Positions 27,976 to 39,032 of a DNA stretch of 64,000 nucleotides are shown here, one piece after another. The stretch spans positions 1 through 64,000 of the forward strand of contig DASTYC010000020.1 of NCBI GenBank assembly GCA_035765195.1, read 5' to 3'. The position numbers and the translations under genes were made by a program. Source of the stretch: CALAED01 sp035765195. Lineage in GTDB: Bacteria; Actinomycetota; Actinomycetes; Streptosporangiales; Streptosporangiaceae. The notes below the pieces were generated by a model. The model was not told the origin of the DNA. It searched no databases and saw only the letters and a list, made by a program, of their open reading frames with translations. Numbering within the stretch: the first letter of the stretch is position 1; the number at the start of each line of letters is the position of its first letter.

Positions 27976-30333
27976 ATGGGGGGTGATGGGAGGGGCCGAG
28001 CGGGCGGCGGCCAGGAGGTCGCGGATTTCCGCCTGGTGATCCCGGCCGCGGCGACGTGGCTGACCGCCCTGGTGTTGATCGGATGCCGCCCCGCGGTGGC
28101 CTATGCCGTGGCCGGGATCTGCGGCGGAGCATGCGCGGCGGCCCTGATGGCCGCCCGGCGCCGGCGCCGGGTCGGCCCCGTCGGCCCCGTCGGCGCCGTT
28201 GCCGGGGCGGCACTGGCGTGCGCGGCCGCCTCGGCCGCCGGGGTGGGCCTGCGGTTGTCGGCGGTCGGATCTGGGCCGGTGCGGGCGCTCGCCGTCGCCG
28301 GCGCGAGGGCGACCATCGACGCCGTCGTGATCGCGACCCCGCAGCCGGTGCTCAGCAAGGGGCGCGAGATCATCCTGGTCCGGGTCAGGGCGGAACGAGT
28401 GCGCGGTCGCGGCGGGCCGACCGGCACCCGGGTGCCGGTCCTGGTGCTGGCCGCTGCGCAGCGCTGGCGTTCCGTTGTGATCAGCCAGCGGGTGCGGTTC
28501 ACCGCGAGGCTGGTCCCGCCCGATCGCGCCGGGCTCCTCGCCGCGGTCGCGCTCGTCCGGGGGCCGCCGGCCGTGTTGGAAGGGCCGACGGCGGTCCAGC
28601 GCGCCGCCGAGACGATCCGCTCGAAGCTGCGGGCGGCCTGTGACCCGCTTCCTCCCGAGCAACGAGGAGTGCTCCCGGGCATGGTCGTCGGCGACACCTC
28701 ACGACTTGATCGTCATCTCAGCGAAGACTTCAGGGCGGCGGGGCTGAGTCACCTGCTCGTCGTCAGCGGCGCCAATCTCGCGATCGTGGTGGGGGCCGTC
28801 CTTTGGCTGACGCGGATCATCGGCGTGGGCAGGCGGTGGGCGGCGGTGCTCGCCGCGGCCGCGGTGCTCGGTTTCGTGATCGTCGCACGCCCGGAGCCGA
28901 GCGTGCTGCGCGCCACGGTGATGGCGATGATCGGCCTCCTCGCGCTCATCAGCGGGCGGCGAAGACACGGCGTCGCGGCGCTGAGCGCGGCTGTCCTGTT
29001 GCTGGTGCTGGCCGATCCGGAGCTCGCCCGCTCGTACGGGTTCGCCCTGTCCGTGGCGGCGACGGCGGCGCTGCTCGTGCTCGCGCCACGTTGGCGCGAC
29101 CGCTTGTGCCGATGGCTGCCGCGGATCGTCGCCGAGCCGCTGGCGGTCGCCGCCGCGGCTCAACTGGCCTGCGCGCCGCTGCTCGTCATGCTGTCGGGCG
29201 AGGTCGGCCTCGTCGCGGTCGGTGCGAACCTGTTGGCCGGGCCCGCGGTCGTGCCCGCCACGCTCTTGGGCGCCGCCGCCGGGGTGGTGGCGCCGGTTGC
29301 GCTGCCGCTCGCCAGGCTGTTGGTGTGGCCGGCCGGCCTGTCAGTCGGCTGGATCGTCGGCGTCGCGCACGTGGCCGCCGCGCTGCCGTACGCGACCGTG
29401 GACTGGCCCGACGGGCTCTTGGGCGGCGGTTGCCTGCTCGCGGCGGTCGCGGTCGCGCTTTGGGCCCTGCGGCGCGGCGCCGCCCGGCGGATCGCGGCCG
29501 CGTTGCTGGCCGGGTTGCTCATCGTGGTGCTCGGGGCTCGGGTGTGGCAGCCCGGCTGGCCGCCGCGCGGATGGCTGTTCGTCGCCTGCGACGTCGGTCA
29601 AGGCGATGGACTCGTGCTGGCTGCCGGCCGGGGACGGGCGGTCGTGGTCGACACCGGCCCCGATCCCCGGCTCATGGACCGGTGCCTGAGCGACCTCGGC
29701 GTCAAGGTCGTCCCGCTCATCGTGCTCACCCATCCGCATGCCGACCACATCGACGGGCTCCCGGGCGTGCTGCGCGGCCGTACCGTAGGGCACCTCCTGA
29801 CCAGCGGGCGCAGCGCGGGCGAGGAACTACGGGGGCTGCGCGGCGTGCGGGCAGCCCAAGCCTGGCCGGGGCAACGGTGGACCGTCGGCGAGCTGAGCCT
29901 GACCGTCCTGGCGCCGGGCCCGCAGGGACCGCGCGTCTCGACCCGCGACGACGGCGCCACGGTGAACAACATCAGCGTCGTCCTGGCGGCCCGCTGGCCC
30001 GGCCTCGGTGTGCTGCTCAGCGGCGACCTCGAGACGGAGGCGCAACGCTCCCTCACCGGCGGGCTCGCGCCGGTGGACGTCCTCAAGGTCCCGCATCATG
30101 GCTCGAGGCTCCAGGATCCGGCGTTTCTCGCGGCATCCGGGGCACGGACCGCGGTGATCTCCGTGGGCGCGGACAACGACTACGGCCACCCCGCCCCGGC
30201 GACGCTGGCTCGGCTGCGCGATCTCGGTATGCGCGTCTTCCGCACGGATACCGATGGCTCGATCGCCGTCGCCCGTACGGCCGATGGGCTCACGGTCGTT
30301 CCGCGGGTGTCCCGGTCGTCGGCCGGGCAATGA
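27976..30333 (+). CDS. comEC: ComEC/Rec2 DNA channel protein
   Basis: This is a polytopic membrane protein of 785 residues from the proposed ATG at 27976. The first three hydrophobic segments and a DUF4131-like N-terminal region precede the Competence domain (about residues 230-500, starting near GMVVGDTSRLDRHLSEDF and HLLVVSGANLAIV). A C-terminal metallo-beta-lactamase domain (about 535-785) has LTHPHADHIDG and VLKVPHHGS. ComEC is the channel for single-stranded DNA import. Its start is uncertain because the frame is open far upstream into repeats; length and hydrophobic content support this start. Confidence 0.88.
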   Translation: MGGDGRGRAGGGQEVADFRLVIPAAATWLTALVLIGCRPAVAYAVAGICGGACAAALMAARRRRRVGPVGPVGAVAGAALACAAASAAGVGLRLSAVGSGPVRALAVAGARATIDAVVIATPQPVLSKGREIILVRVRAERVRGRGGPTGTRVPVLVLAAAQRWRSVVISQRVRFTARLVPPDRAGLLAAVALVRGPPAVLEGPTAVQRAAETIRSKLRAACDPLPPEQRGVLPGMVVGDTSRLDRHLSEDFRAAGLSHLLVVSGANLAIVVGAVLWLTRIIGVGRRWAAVLAAAAVLGFVIVARPEPSVLRATVMAMIGLLALISGRRRHGVAALSAAVLLLVLADPELARSYGFALSVAATAALLVLAPRWRDRLCRWLPRIVAEPLAVAAAAQLACAPLLVMLSGEVGLVAVGANLLAGPAVVPATLLGAAAGVVAPVALPLARLLVWPAGLSVGWIVGVAHVAAALPYATVDWPDGLLGGGCLLAAVAVALWALRRGAARRIAAALLAGLLIVVLGARVWQPGWPPRGWLFVACDVGQGDGLVLAAGRGRAVVVDTGPDPRLMDRCLSDLGVKVVPLIVLTHPHADHIDGLPGVLRGRTVGHLLTSGRSAGEELRGLRGVRAAQAWPGQRWTVGELSLTVLAPGPQGPRVSTRDDGATVNNISVVLAARWPGLGVLLSGDLETEAQRSLTGGLAPVDVLKVPHHGSRLQDPAFLAASGARTAVISVGADNDYGHPAPATLARLRDLGMRVFRTDTDGSIAVARTADGLTVVPRVSRSSAGQ

Positions 30334-30422
30334 CCGCATCGGCCGCCCGCGAACGGCGGACCCGCGTCCCCCGCCCGGCGCGGATGAGGGCATGGACGTC
30401 AAGTCGCCGGCCTGGGCATGGG

Positions 30423-31394
30423 ATGCTGCTTCGCGTGTCTGTGGATCCGGTGACGTTGATCGTTGGCGAGGAAGAGCTTCTCGTGGACCGGGCGATTGGT
30501 GAGATCGTCGCCGCCGCCCGGCGGAACGATCCCGAGATCGAGGTCGTGGACCTGTTTCCCGCGGCCATGGAGACGGGCCGGCTGGGCGAGTTGACGTCGC
30601 CGTCGTTGTTCGGCGGCGGCAAGGTGCTCGTCGTGCGAAATGCGCAGGACCTCGGCAAGGACCTGACGGCCGAACTCCTCGCGTACGTGAAGAATCCGGC
30701 GGACGACATCGTCCTCGTGGTGGTCCACGCCGGCGGCGCGAAGGGCAAGGCGCTCCTGGACGGCCTCGGCAAGGCCGGTGCTCGCAAGCTCGGTTACCCG
30801 AAGATCACCAAGCCAGCGGACCGGATCGCCTTCGTCCGTGCGGAGGTGCGCCGGGCCGGCGGGGCCATCACGGAGGGCGCGGCCCGTACCCTCCTCGACG
30901 CGGTCGGCACCGACCTGCGGGAGCTGGCCTCCGCCTGCGATCAGCTCGTCTCCGACACCGGCGGCACGATCGACGACGAGGCCGTCGCGCGCTATCACCG
31001 CGGCCGCGCGGAGGTGACCGGGTTCGCGGTGGCCGACCGTGCCGTCGAGGGCAACCTGGCCGCCGCGCTCGAGCAGCTTCGCTGGGCGTTGGCCACAGGG
31101 GTGGCGCCCGTCCTCATCACCAGCGCGCTCGCGCAGGGCGTGCGGGCGCTAGCGAAGGTCGGCGGGGCCCCGCGGCAACTGCGCGGAGCGGCGCTCGCCA
31201 AGGAACTCGGCCTGCCGCCGTGGAAGATCGACCGAGTCCGTGGTCAGCTGCGCGGCTGGACGCCCACGGGGGTGGCGCGCGCTCTCAGCGTCGTCGCCGA
31301 GACCGACGCCCAGGTCAAAGGGGGCGCGGCTGATCCGGCGTACGCCTTGGAGAGGGCGGTCAATGAGATCGTCGCCGCCCGCGGGGGCCGGTGA
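30423..31394 (+). CDS. holA: DNA polymerase III subunit delta HolA
   Basis: This is the clamp-loader subunit that opens the beta sliding clamp. The length is 323 residues. The N-terminal region (VTLIVGEEELLVDRAIGEI) and FGGGKVLVVRNAQDLGKDL match actinobacterial HolA, and the C-terminal collar-domain segment AVNEIVAARGGR ends the protein. The ATG at 30423 is the chosen start; GTG codons at 30435 and 30441 are alternatives that would lose only a few residues. It follows comEC, an arrangement conserved in many bacteria, and is convergent with rpsT. Confidence 0.93.
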   Translation: MLLRVSVDPVTLIVGEEELLVDRAIGEIVAAARRNDPEIEVVDLFPAAMETGRLGELTSPSLFGGGKVLVVRNAQDLGKDLTAELLAYVKNPADDIVLVVVHAGGAKGKALLDGLGKAGARKLGYPKITKPADRIAFVRAEVRRAGGAITEGAARTLLDAVGTDLRELASACDQLVSDTGGTIDDEAVARYHRGRAEVTGFAVADRAVEGNLAAALEQLRWALATGVAPVLITSALAQGVRALAKVGGAPRQLRGAALAKELGLPPWKIDRVRGQLRGWTPTGVARALSVVAETDAQVKGGAADPAYALERAVNEIVAARGGR

Positions 31395-31399
31395 ACAAA

Positions 31400-31423
31400 C
31401 GCCGCGGCCTGGTGGCCGCGGCG
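31400..31423. terminator. Bidirectional terminator holA / rpsT
   Basis: CGCCGCGGCC (31400-31409) pairs perfectly with GGCCGCGGCG (31414-31423) around a TGGT loop, in the 48-base gap between the convergent stops of holA and rpsT. Confidence 0.75.
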
Positions 31424-31442
31424 CCTGGGGCGCGACGAGGAC

Positions 31443-31718
31443 CTACTTGCCGGCCGCGACCAGCGTGTTGGCGCGCTTGGCGATGGCCGACTTGCGGTTC
31501 GCCGCCTGGTTCTTATGGATCACGCCCTTGCTGACCGCCTTGTCGAGCTTGCGGCAGGCGGCCCGCATGGCGAGGGTCGCCGCCTCGGCGTCGCCCGCGT
31601 CCGCCGCCTCCCGGAACTTGCGGACGTAGGTCTTGAGCTCGGACTTGACGGCCTTGTTGCGCATGCGGCGCTTTTCGTTCTGCTTGTTGCGCTTGATCTG
31701 GGACTTGATGTTCGCCAC
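31443..31718 (-). CDS. rpsT: 30S ribosomal protein bS20
   Basis: This small, very basic protein begins ANIKSQIKRNKQNEKRR, the invariant bS20 N terminus, and ends ANRKSAIAKRANTLVAAGK. The start is the GTG at 31716-31718 (complement); open frame continues upstream without similarity. It binds 16S rRNA early in 30S assembly. It lies between holA and lepA on the opposite strand, as in other actinobacteria. Confidence 0.97.
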   Translation of the reverse strand: MANIKSQIKRNKQNEKRRMRNKAVKSELKTYVRKFREAADAGDAEAATLAMRAACRKLDKAVSKGVIHKNQAANRKSAIAKRANTLVAAGK

Positions 31719-32015
31719 GAAGAAGCCTCGGTAAGAGTCGTAAGGAATGGGGGCGCGCGGCTCGGCCGGCACACACCTCGCGCGCCACACGCAGCAAGAC
31801 AGGCTACCAATACCCTTGGTCAACCCCCAAACGGAGGCCCCGGTGGCGGCGGCGGGGCCATCCCACCGGGCATGGGACCATAGAGTTCACGGGAAGAACC
31901 CGATCACGTACCGCGAAGCAAGGACGTCTCGGTGGCCATCGAGCGCGACCATGAGCGCCCTGCGGCGAGCCGCGCGGATGCTGTTGTACGGGCCTAACGC
32001 GAAGCGAGCGAGAAG
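31719..32015. other. Divergent spacer between rpsT and lepA
   Basis: This 297-base spacer must carry promoters for both genes. I could not define them with confidence. No hairpin or RNA gene stands out; a few GCGAAGCGAGCGA-like repeats lie just before lepA. Confidence 0.4.
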
Positions 32016-33842
<1,827 letters not shown>

Positions 33843-33959
33843 CGGGGGCGCCGCGGCCGGCGCGGCGTCCCCGGACGGACCCGCCTGGCGCGATGTCCCG
33901 GTGTGACCGGCGAAAAAACGAGTTCCGCGGCGTCGGGCCGGCGAGATAGCGTCCCCGCC

Positions 33960-34604
33960 ATGGGTCAGGTCGTTTCCGTGAACGTAGGTCAGGTCCTCGA
34001 CATGCCGTGGGCGAAGGCGAAGGAGATCGGGCGCACCGCCATCGACAAGCGTCCCGTCGCCACCAGGGTCGCCGTCCGCCGGCTCGGCGTCGACGGCGAC
34101 GAGCAGGCGGACAAGGACAACCACGGTGGGCCGGAACAGGCGGTGTACGCCTACGCGCGCGAAGACCTCGACTGGTGGGCGGAGCGGCTCGGCGACGGCG
34201 AGCTGCGCAACGGGATCTTCGGCGAGAACCTCACGGTGCGCGGCGTCGACGTGAACGCCGCGCTGCTGGACGAGTGCTGGCGCGTGGGCGACGCCCTGCT
34301 GCAGGTCACGGGTCCCCGGGTGCCATGCGGAACGTTCCGGGCCTGGATGGATCGGCCGGGCTGGGTCAAGCGGTTCACGGAGGCGGAGCGCACCGGGGCG
34401 TACCTGCGCGTGCTCGAGGAGGGCGAGGTCGGGCCCGGCGATCCCATCGTCATCGAGCATCGTCCGGAGCGGGGCGTCACCGTCACCGAGTCGTTCCGCG
34501 CTTACCACGGCGATCAAGAGCTCATGCGCCGTATCCTCGCGATCCCCGGCCACTCCGCCTCATGGGACGAAGCGGCCGAGCGCGTGCTGCGCGGCTCCGC
34601 TTAG
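33960..34604 (+). CDS. MOSC domain protein (YiiM-like)
   Basis: This 214-residue protein has a MOSC (molybdenum cofactor sulfurase C-terminal) domain in the YiiM style. Characteristic parts are KDNHGGPEQAVYAYAREDLD, FGENLTVRGVDV and TGPRVPCGTFRAWM with the conserved Cys that would carry or bind sulfur. YiiM proteins reduce N-hydroxylated compounds with molybdenum cofactor; whether this one does is inference. The ATG at 33960 is chosen because the upstream extension is not conserved. The gene follows lepA by 117 bases. Confidence 0.9.
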   Translation: MGQVVSVNVGQVLDMPWAKAKEIGRTAIDKRPVATRVAVRRLGVDGDEQADKDNHGGPEQAVYAYAREDLDWWAERLGDGELRNGIFGENLTVRGVDVNAALLDECWRVGDALLQVTGPRVPCGTFRAWMDRPGWVKRFTEAERTGAYLRVLEEGEVGPGDPIVIEHRPERGVTVTESFRAYHGDQELMRRILAIPGHSASWDEAAERVLRGSA

Positions 34605-34646
34605 ACCGGCCCGCCCGTCCGGCGCCGGGTCGGCCGCCGGCCGGTC
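34604..34646. terminator. Imperfect hairpin between convergent genes
   Basis: GACCGGCC (34604-34611) can pair with GGCCGGTC (34639-34646) around a G/C-rich loop that can fold further (CGGCGCCG). It covers the whole gap between the MOSC gene and the secreted-protein gene, including the latter's stop. Confidence 0.4.
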
Positions 34647-36057
34647 AGCGCTGCCAGAGCACGGCGGTGGGCTGAGCGGGGGTGAGCGTGACCGAGCCCG
34701 TCCAGGTCACGAACGACGGTTGCGGCAGATAGTCCTGGTCCAGGAAGAAGGCCCGGTTGACGGACGTGACCGTGGCCGGCGCGCCGTTGTCGCCTGGGCC
34801 CATTGGCTGGCGGATCGCCTCGATGGCGACGATGTCGTCGGCGGTGGTCCCCTCCGGGAGCTCGACCGTGGTCGCGGCCGGGTCATCGCGGGCGATCGAC
34901 GACGTGGGCACCGCGTGATCGGAGCGGTAGAGCGTCGCCGGGTCGTCGTTGAGCCGGACGCCGACCGAGACGCCGGGAGCCGCCCCGGTGCCGGGGGCCG
35001 CTCCCGTCTGCTTCTTGATCTCCAGGAAGAGGTACGTCCGCTCGTCTCCCACCGCGACGGTGGCCGGATTCGACGGATTTTCGATCTTGCCTTCGCGGAT
35101 CATCTCCGCGGCCGTGATCGGGTAGGTCCATGGGTTGCGGTCCATCAGCACCTCTCGGGCCCGGTCGGCCGGCCTTGTCTGGGTCGTGTCGAGGAAGAAC
35201 CGCATCGTGGCATCGGGCGTCACCGCGTCGCACATGTTGTTGTTCGAGGTGCATGTCTGCAGGATCGGATGATCGCCTTCATAGGTTCCGGTGAAGGCCA
35301 GCGTCTGATGGTTGGCCGCCTGGTACACGCCGGTGCCCGCGACCCGGTCCCCGGCGGCGTCCACCTCGACCCGGTAGATCCACTCGATGTCGGTGGTGCG
35401 ACCCCACCGCGCCATGAGGGCGGGCGTGTCGGTCCCGCCGTCCTCGTTGCTCCATACCACCGAGTACTCCAGGATCCGGTGGCCAGGCGTGCTCGCGGCC
35501 TGCTCCTCGTGCCAGGCGATCAGCGGCGTGTCCGTACGGGCGTTCTGGGCGGCGTCGCCGAGCTCCGGCAACGTCCGGCCGACGACGATCGGGGCATGCC
35601 GCGGCCCGGCGCCGCGCGACGTCGTGATCGCCGTGCCGGTCAACGCGACGCGGCGAGCGGACGCCGCGCCGCGGTCGGCAGCGAAGCGCAGCGTCAGCCG
35701 GTGGTGACCGGCGCGAACGGCGCCCAACGCCAGGCTCCGCGGGGTCGGGGCGGCCGCCGGCACCACGAGATCCGTGACGTAACGGCCGTCGACCGAGAGC
35801 GACAGGACGGCCGACTCCTCGCCCGCGCGCGCCCAGGACACCCCTGGCGCGGCGGCCGTGAACCGGACGAATGCCTCGCCGGCCCGGCGCACGGTGAACG
35901 GCACGACGCGGGCCGGTCCGCCGCGCTTGACGACGATGGTGGCGGAGCGATGGTCGGCCGCCGTGGAGGAGGAGGCCGATGCGGCGGCTGGTGACGCGGT
36001 GGCGGCGACCGCGCTCAGCGCTCCGGTCAGCACCAGGAGGGCAGGGCTTTTTCTCAC
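34645..36057 (-). CDS. Secreted protein of unknown function
   Basis: The protein has about 470 residues with a signal peptide (RKSPALLVLTGALSAVAATA, then ASPAAASA). The mature part looks like two or more beta-sandwich regions: an N-terminal part with VSWARAGEESAVLSLSVDGR, as in carbohydrate-binding jelly rolls, and a middle part (HRILEYSVVWSNEDGGTDT and TDIEWIYRVEVD) that recalls plant-like or uncharacterised surface proteins. Two cysteines (QTCTSNNNMC) may pair. I chose the GTG at 36055-36057 (complement) because it sits right before the signal peptide; the frame remains open to 36180. No family can be named and the neighbours give no clue. Confidence 0.65.
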   Translation of the reverse strand: MRKSPALLVLTGALSAVAATASPAAASASSSTAADHRSATIVVKRGGPARVVPFTVRRAGEAFVRFTAAAPGVSWARAGEESAVLSLSVDGRYVTDLVVPAAAPTPRSLALGAVRAGHHRLTLRFAADRGAASARRVALTGTAITTSRGAGPRHAPIVVGRTLPELGDAAQNARTDTPLIAWHEEQAASTPGHRILEYSVVWSNEDGGTDTPALMARWGRTTDIEWIYRVEVDAAGDRVAGTGVYQAANHQTLAFTGTYEGDHPILQTCTSNNNMCDAVTPDATMRFFLDTTQTRPADRAREVLMDRNPWTYPITAAEMIREGKIENPSNPATVAVGDERTYLFLEIKKQTGAAPGTGAAPGVSVGVRLNDDPATLYRSDHAVPTSSIARDDPAATTVELPEGTTADDIVAIEAIRQPMGPGDNGAPATVTSVNRAFFLDQDYLPQPSFVTWTGSVTLTPAQPTAVLWQR

Positions 36058-36267
36058 GCTCGGCAACGCTAGAGAAGCGACGTGGCCCCCGCGTGAAAAC
36101 ACGGCGAAATATGAAATCCCTCGGCCGAGCCCCCACGCATCCCCGCGGAGCACTGTCCACAGTTTCCGCGACCTCTTCACTACGGTGAGTGAAGCTGACA
36201 GCGTGCCGGAGACGCTACGTGAGGTGACGAAAACCTCACGTCCCCTATGGCGATGGAGGGTACGGTC

Positions 36268-36645
36268 ATGGCCAGTCCTGTCACGCGCGACGAGTTCACG
36301 AAGCTGGGGGAGACGGTGACCGCTGTCGAGTTAAGGCACGAAGACCTGGGCGTACGCATGGATCGGGGCTTCGCCGAGATGCGCAAGGGCTTCGCCGAAG
36401 TTCGTCAGGACATCGGCACGCTGCGGCAGCACATCTTGGATCTCAACGTCGAGATGGCCGCGGTGCACCGGCGGCTCGATGGCCACGACACGAAGTTCGA
36501 CGAACACGACAGAAGGTTCGACGAACACGACAGAAGGTTCGACGAACACGCCAAGAGGCTCGACGAGCACGGCAAGGTCCTGGCCTCCCACACCGAGATG
36601 CTCAAGGAGATCCTGAGGCGGCTGAGCAAGATCGCCCCTCCGTGA
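36268..36645 (+). CDS. Heptad-repeat coiled-coil protein
   Basis: This soluble protein of 125 residues starts at ATG 36268 with GGAGGG seven bases upstream. After EFTKLGETVTAVELRHEDLG it is helical throughout; residues 30-75 repeat MDRGFAEMRKGFAEVRQD-like heptads. A precise tandem of seven-residue units (FDEHDRR, FDEHDRR, FDEHAKR, LDEHGKV) forms residues 77-104. The sequence ends LKEILRRLSKIAPP. It probably forms a parallel coiled coil. Similar short heptad proteins occur widely without known function. It is unrelated to its neighbours. Confidence 0.7.
   Translation: MASPVTRDEFTKLGETVTAVELRHEDLGVRMDRGFAEMRKGFAEVRQDIGTLRQHILDLNVEMAAVHRRLDGHDTKFDEHDRRFDEHDRRFDEHAKRLDEHGKVLASHTEMLKEILRRLSKIAPP
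36496..36579 (+). repeat. 21-bp tandem repeat encoding heptads
   Basis: Units of 21 bases begin at 36496, 36517, 36538 and 36559. The first two are identical (TTCGACGAACACGACAGAAG plus one G); the third and fourth diverge. The identity of the DNA suggests a recent duplication or slippage. Confidence 0.9.
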
Positions 36646-36729
36646 CCGGAGGCCGGGCGGCTCCTCGGCGATCGTCCGGGAGCCGCCCATTGCCTGCGCG
36701 AAACTCCTGACCTGTGTTGATATGGCGGT

Positions 36730-37533
36730 ATGGTGACCGACTTCGATGCGTTCGAACGCGTTATGTGGGCGGGTCGTGCGGCCTCCTACGAGCGCGTGTT
36801 CGCCCGGATGGCGGCGCACACCGCCGACGCTCTGCTCGACGCGACCGGCGTCGGCCGGGGTACCGATGTCCTCGACGTGGGGACGGGTCCCGGCACGGTC
36901 GCCGCGGCGGCGTGGCGACGGGGCGCCCAGGTCAGGGCGATCGACGCCGACCCGCAGATGGTCGAGACGGCGGCGCGCAACGTTCCCGGTCTCGACGTAC
37001 GGCTGGCCCAGTTGCCGGAGCTGCCATTTCCCGACACCGCGTTCGACGCCGCCGTCGGCAATTTTGTGATCAACCATGTCGGCGCGCCGGATGCCGCGCT
37101 GTCCGAACTGCGGCGCGTGCTGCGCGCGGGTGGCCGGCTCGCGCTGACGTGCTGGCCGCTCCCCGGTAGCAAAGCGCAATCGATCGTCAGCGACGCGATG
37201 GAACGGGCCGGGGTGAGCTGGCCCGACGATGTCCCGAAGACGCCCTTCCACACTCACGGCAACCCGGCCGCGTTCCGCGATCTGGTGGCCGGCGCGGGGT
37301 TCTCCGACGTGGTGATCGACGAGATCGTCTGGGAGCACGTCGTGGATCCCGAGGTGTGGTGGTCGGGGCCGCTGGGCGGCGTGGGCTCGACCGGCTACCT
37401 GCTCACCCGCCAGGACCAGGCGACGATCGCCCGTGTGAAGGCGGCCTACGACGACATGATCGCCGAGTACGCCACCGCCGACGGCCGGGTGGCGCTGCCC
37501 GCCCGCGCGCTGCTCGCGCACGGCGTCCGCTGA
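36730..37533 (+). CDS. Class I SAM-dependent methyltransferase
   Basis: This 267-residue protein has a Rossmann fold. Motif I VLDVGTGPGTVAAAA binds SAM; AIDADPQMVE supplies the ribose-binding Asp; FDAAVGNFVINHV and LRRVLRAGGRLALTCW are post-I and motif III. It belongs to the UbiE/Methyltransf_11 group. The substrate is unknown. It starts at the ATG at 36730 and precedes hemW by 115 bases. Confidence 0.88.
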   Translation: MVTDFDAFERVMWAGRAASYERVFARMAAHTADALLDATGVGRGTDVLDVGTGPGTVAAAAWRRGAQVRAIDADPQMVETAARNVPGLDVRLAQLPELPFPDTAFDAAVGNFVINHVGAPDAALSELRRVLRAGGRLALTCWPLPGSKAQSIVSDAMERAGVSWPDDVPKTPFHTHGNPAAFRDLVAGAGFSDVVIDEIVWEHVVDPEVWWSGPLGGVGSTGYLLTRQDQATIARVKAAYDDMIAEYATADGRVALPARALLAHGVR

Positions 37534-37648
37534 CGCGCGGACCCGCGGCGTCCCTGCCTCCCCGACCCCCGGACCCCGGCCCCCCGGCCCCCGGGTCGCC
37601 CGGGCGCCGTGGTCCCACGGGACGGAGCATCGGCCGACGGGCTCGACA

Positions 37649-38875
37649 ATGGAGGACGTGCCCGCGACATTGCCCGACGGTGAGCCGGTGCCGGCCGACG
37701 GCGCGCTGCCCGATGGCGCGCTGGCCGGGCTGGGCACCCGCCCGTTCGGGTTCTACGTGCACGTGCCGTTCTGCGTGACCCGCTGCGGCTACTGCGACTT
37801 CAACACCTACACCGCCGCCGAACTCGGGCTGGGCGCGAGCCGGGCGTCGTACGCCGACACCGTGATCGCGGAGATCAGACTGGCCCGCCGCGTGCTCGGT
37901 GACGCGGACCTGCCCGTTCAGACGGTGTTCGTCGGCGGCGGCACCCCGACGCTGCTGCCGCCGGGCGATCTCGGCCGCGTGCTGGCCGCGATCCGCGGCG
38001 AGTTCGGCCTCGCGCCCGGCGCCGAAATCACCACGGAGGCCAACCCGGAGACGGTCGACGCGGCCGGCGTCCACGGGCTCAAGGCCGCAGGGTTCACCCG
38101 GATGTCGTTCGGCATGCAAAGCGCGCGCCCGCACGTGCTGCGCGTGCTCGACCGTGCGCATACCCCGGAGCGGGTGCCTCAGGTCGCCCGGTGGGCGCGC
38201 GAGGCCGGCTTCGAGCACGTCAACCTCGACCTGATCTACGGCACGCCGGGCGAGAGCCACGACGACTGGCGAGCCTCCCTCGAGGCCGTCCTCGCGGCCG
38301 GGGCCGACCATGTGTCGGCGTACGCCCTCATCCTCGAGGAGGGCACCCGGCTGGCCGCGAGGGTGCGCCGGGGCGAGCTCACCGCCCCCGACGACGACCT
38401 GATGGCCGATCGCTATCTCATGGCCGAGGAGATGCTGGGCGCCCACGGTCTCAGGTGGTACGAGATCTCCAACTGGGCCGCCGGACCAGCGGCCCGCTGC
38501 CGGCACAACCTCCTCTACTGGACCGGTGCGGACTGGTGGGGGGCCGGTCCGGGCGCGCACAGCCACGTGGGCGGGACCCGGTGGTGGAACGTCAGGCATC
38601 CGGCCGCCTACGCCGCCCGGCTGGCCGCCGGCGAGAGCCCGGCACACGCCAGGGAGGTGCTCGCCGGCGGCGATCGGCGGGTTGAGCGCATCATGTTGGA
38701 GCTGCGGCTGGCCGAGGGCTGCCCACTCGACCTGCTGGACGATGCGGGCGAGCGGGCGGCCGCGCGAGCCGTCGCCGACGGCCTGCTGGACGCCGCCGCC
38801 CATCACCGTGGCCGTGCCGTGCTCACCCTGCGCGGCCGGCTCCTCGCCGACGCCGTCACCCGCAGCCTCACCTGA
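37649..38875 (+). CDS. hemW: Radical-SAM heme chaperone HemW
   Basis: HemW is a heme chaperone related to coproporphyrinogen III dehydrogenase. The radical-SAM motif CVTRCGYCDF is at about residues 43-52, preceded by FYVHVPFC, typical of HemW; the fourth Cys of HemN that would give CX3CX2CXC is replaced (CDF), which is the HemW pattern. GGGTPTLLP and MSFGMQSARPHVLRVLDR are further signatures, and a HemN C-terminal domain follows. The length is 408 residues. It sits between lepA and hrcA in the order conserved in actinobacteria. Confidence 0.94.
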   Translation: MEDVPATLPDGEPVPADGALPDGALAGLGTRPFGFYVHVPFCVTRCGYCDFNTYTAAELGLGASRASYADTVIAEIRLARRVLGDADLPVQTVFVGGGTPTLLPPGDLGRVLAAIRGEFGLAPGAEITTEANPETVDAAGVHGLKAAGFTRMSFGMQSARPHVLRVLDRAHTPERVPQVARWAREAGFEHVNLDLIYGTPGESHDDWRASLEAVLAAGADHVSAYALILEEGTRLAARVRRGELTAPDDDLMADRYLMAEEMLGAHGLRWYEISNWAAGPAARCRHNLLYWTGADWWGAGPGAHSHVGGTRWWNVRHPAAYAARLAAGESPAHAREVLAGGDRRVERIMLELRLAEGCPLDLLDDAGERAAARAVADGLLDAAAHHRGRAVLTLRGRLLADAVTRSLT

Positions 38876-38915
38876 GACACCGGTGAGACACCGGCGAGAC
38901 ATCGGTGGACACCGG
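38873..38915 (+). repeat. 11-bp tandem repeat at the hemW stop
   Basis: TGAGACACCGG (38873-38883), TGAGACACCGG (38884-38894), CGAGACATCGG (38895-38905) and TGGACACCGG (38906-38915) follow one another. The first unit contains the hemW stop codon. Confidence 0.85.
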
Positions 38916-39017
38916 CCGGGCGGTGGCCTTTCCCGTGATCCCGCAGGTAGTGGCCGTAGACGGCCATCTGCGTATATTGCCCGCTACTCTCCGAGAGATT
39001 TAGATTACGTAGAGTTG

Positions 39018-39032
39018 ACGCGGTTGCCGCGT
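39018..39032. promoter_or_regulatory. Small dyad upstream of the SpaA-like gene
   Basis: ACGCGG-TTG-CCGCGT is a perfect dyad starting inside TTGACG (39015-39020), about 100 bases before the start codon. It may be an operator on a promoter whose -10 box I cannot place. Confidence 0.35.
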
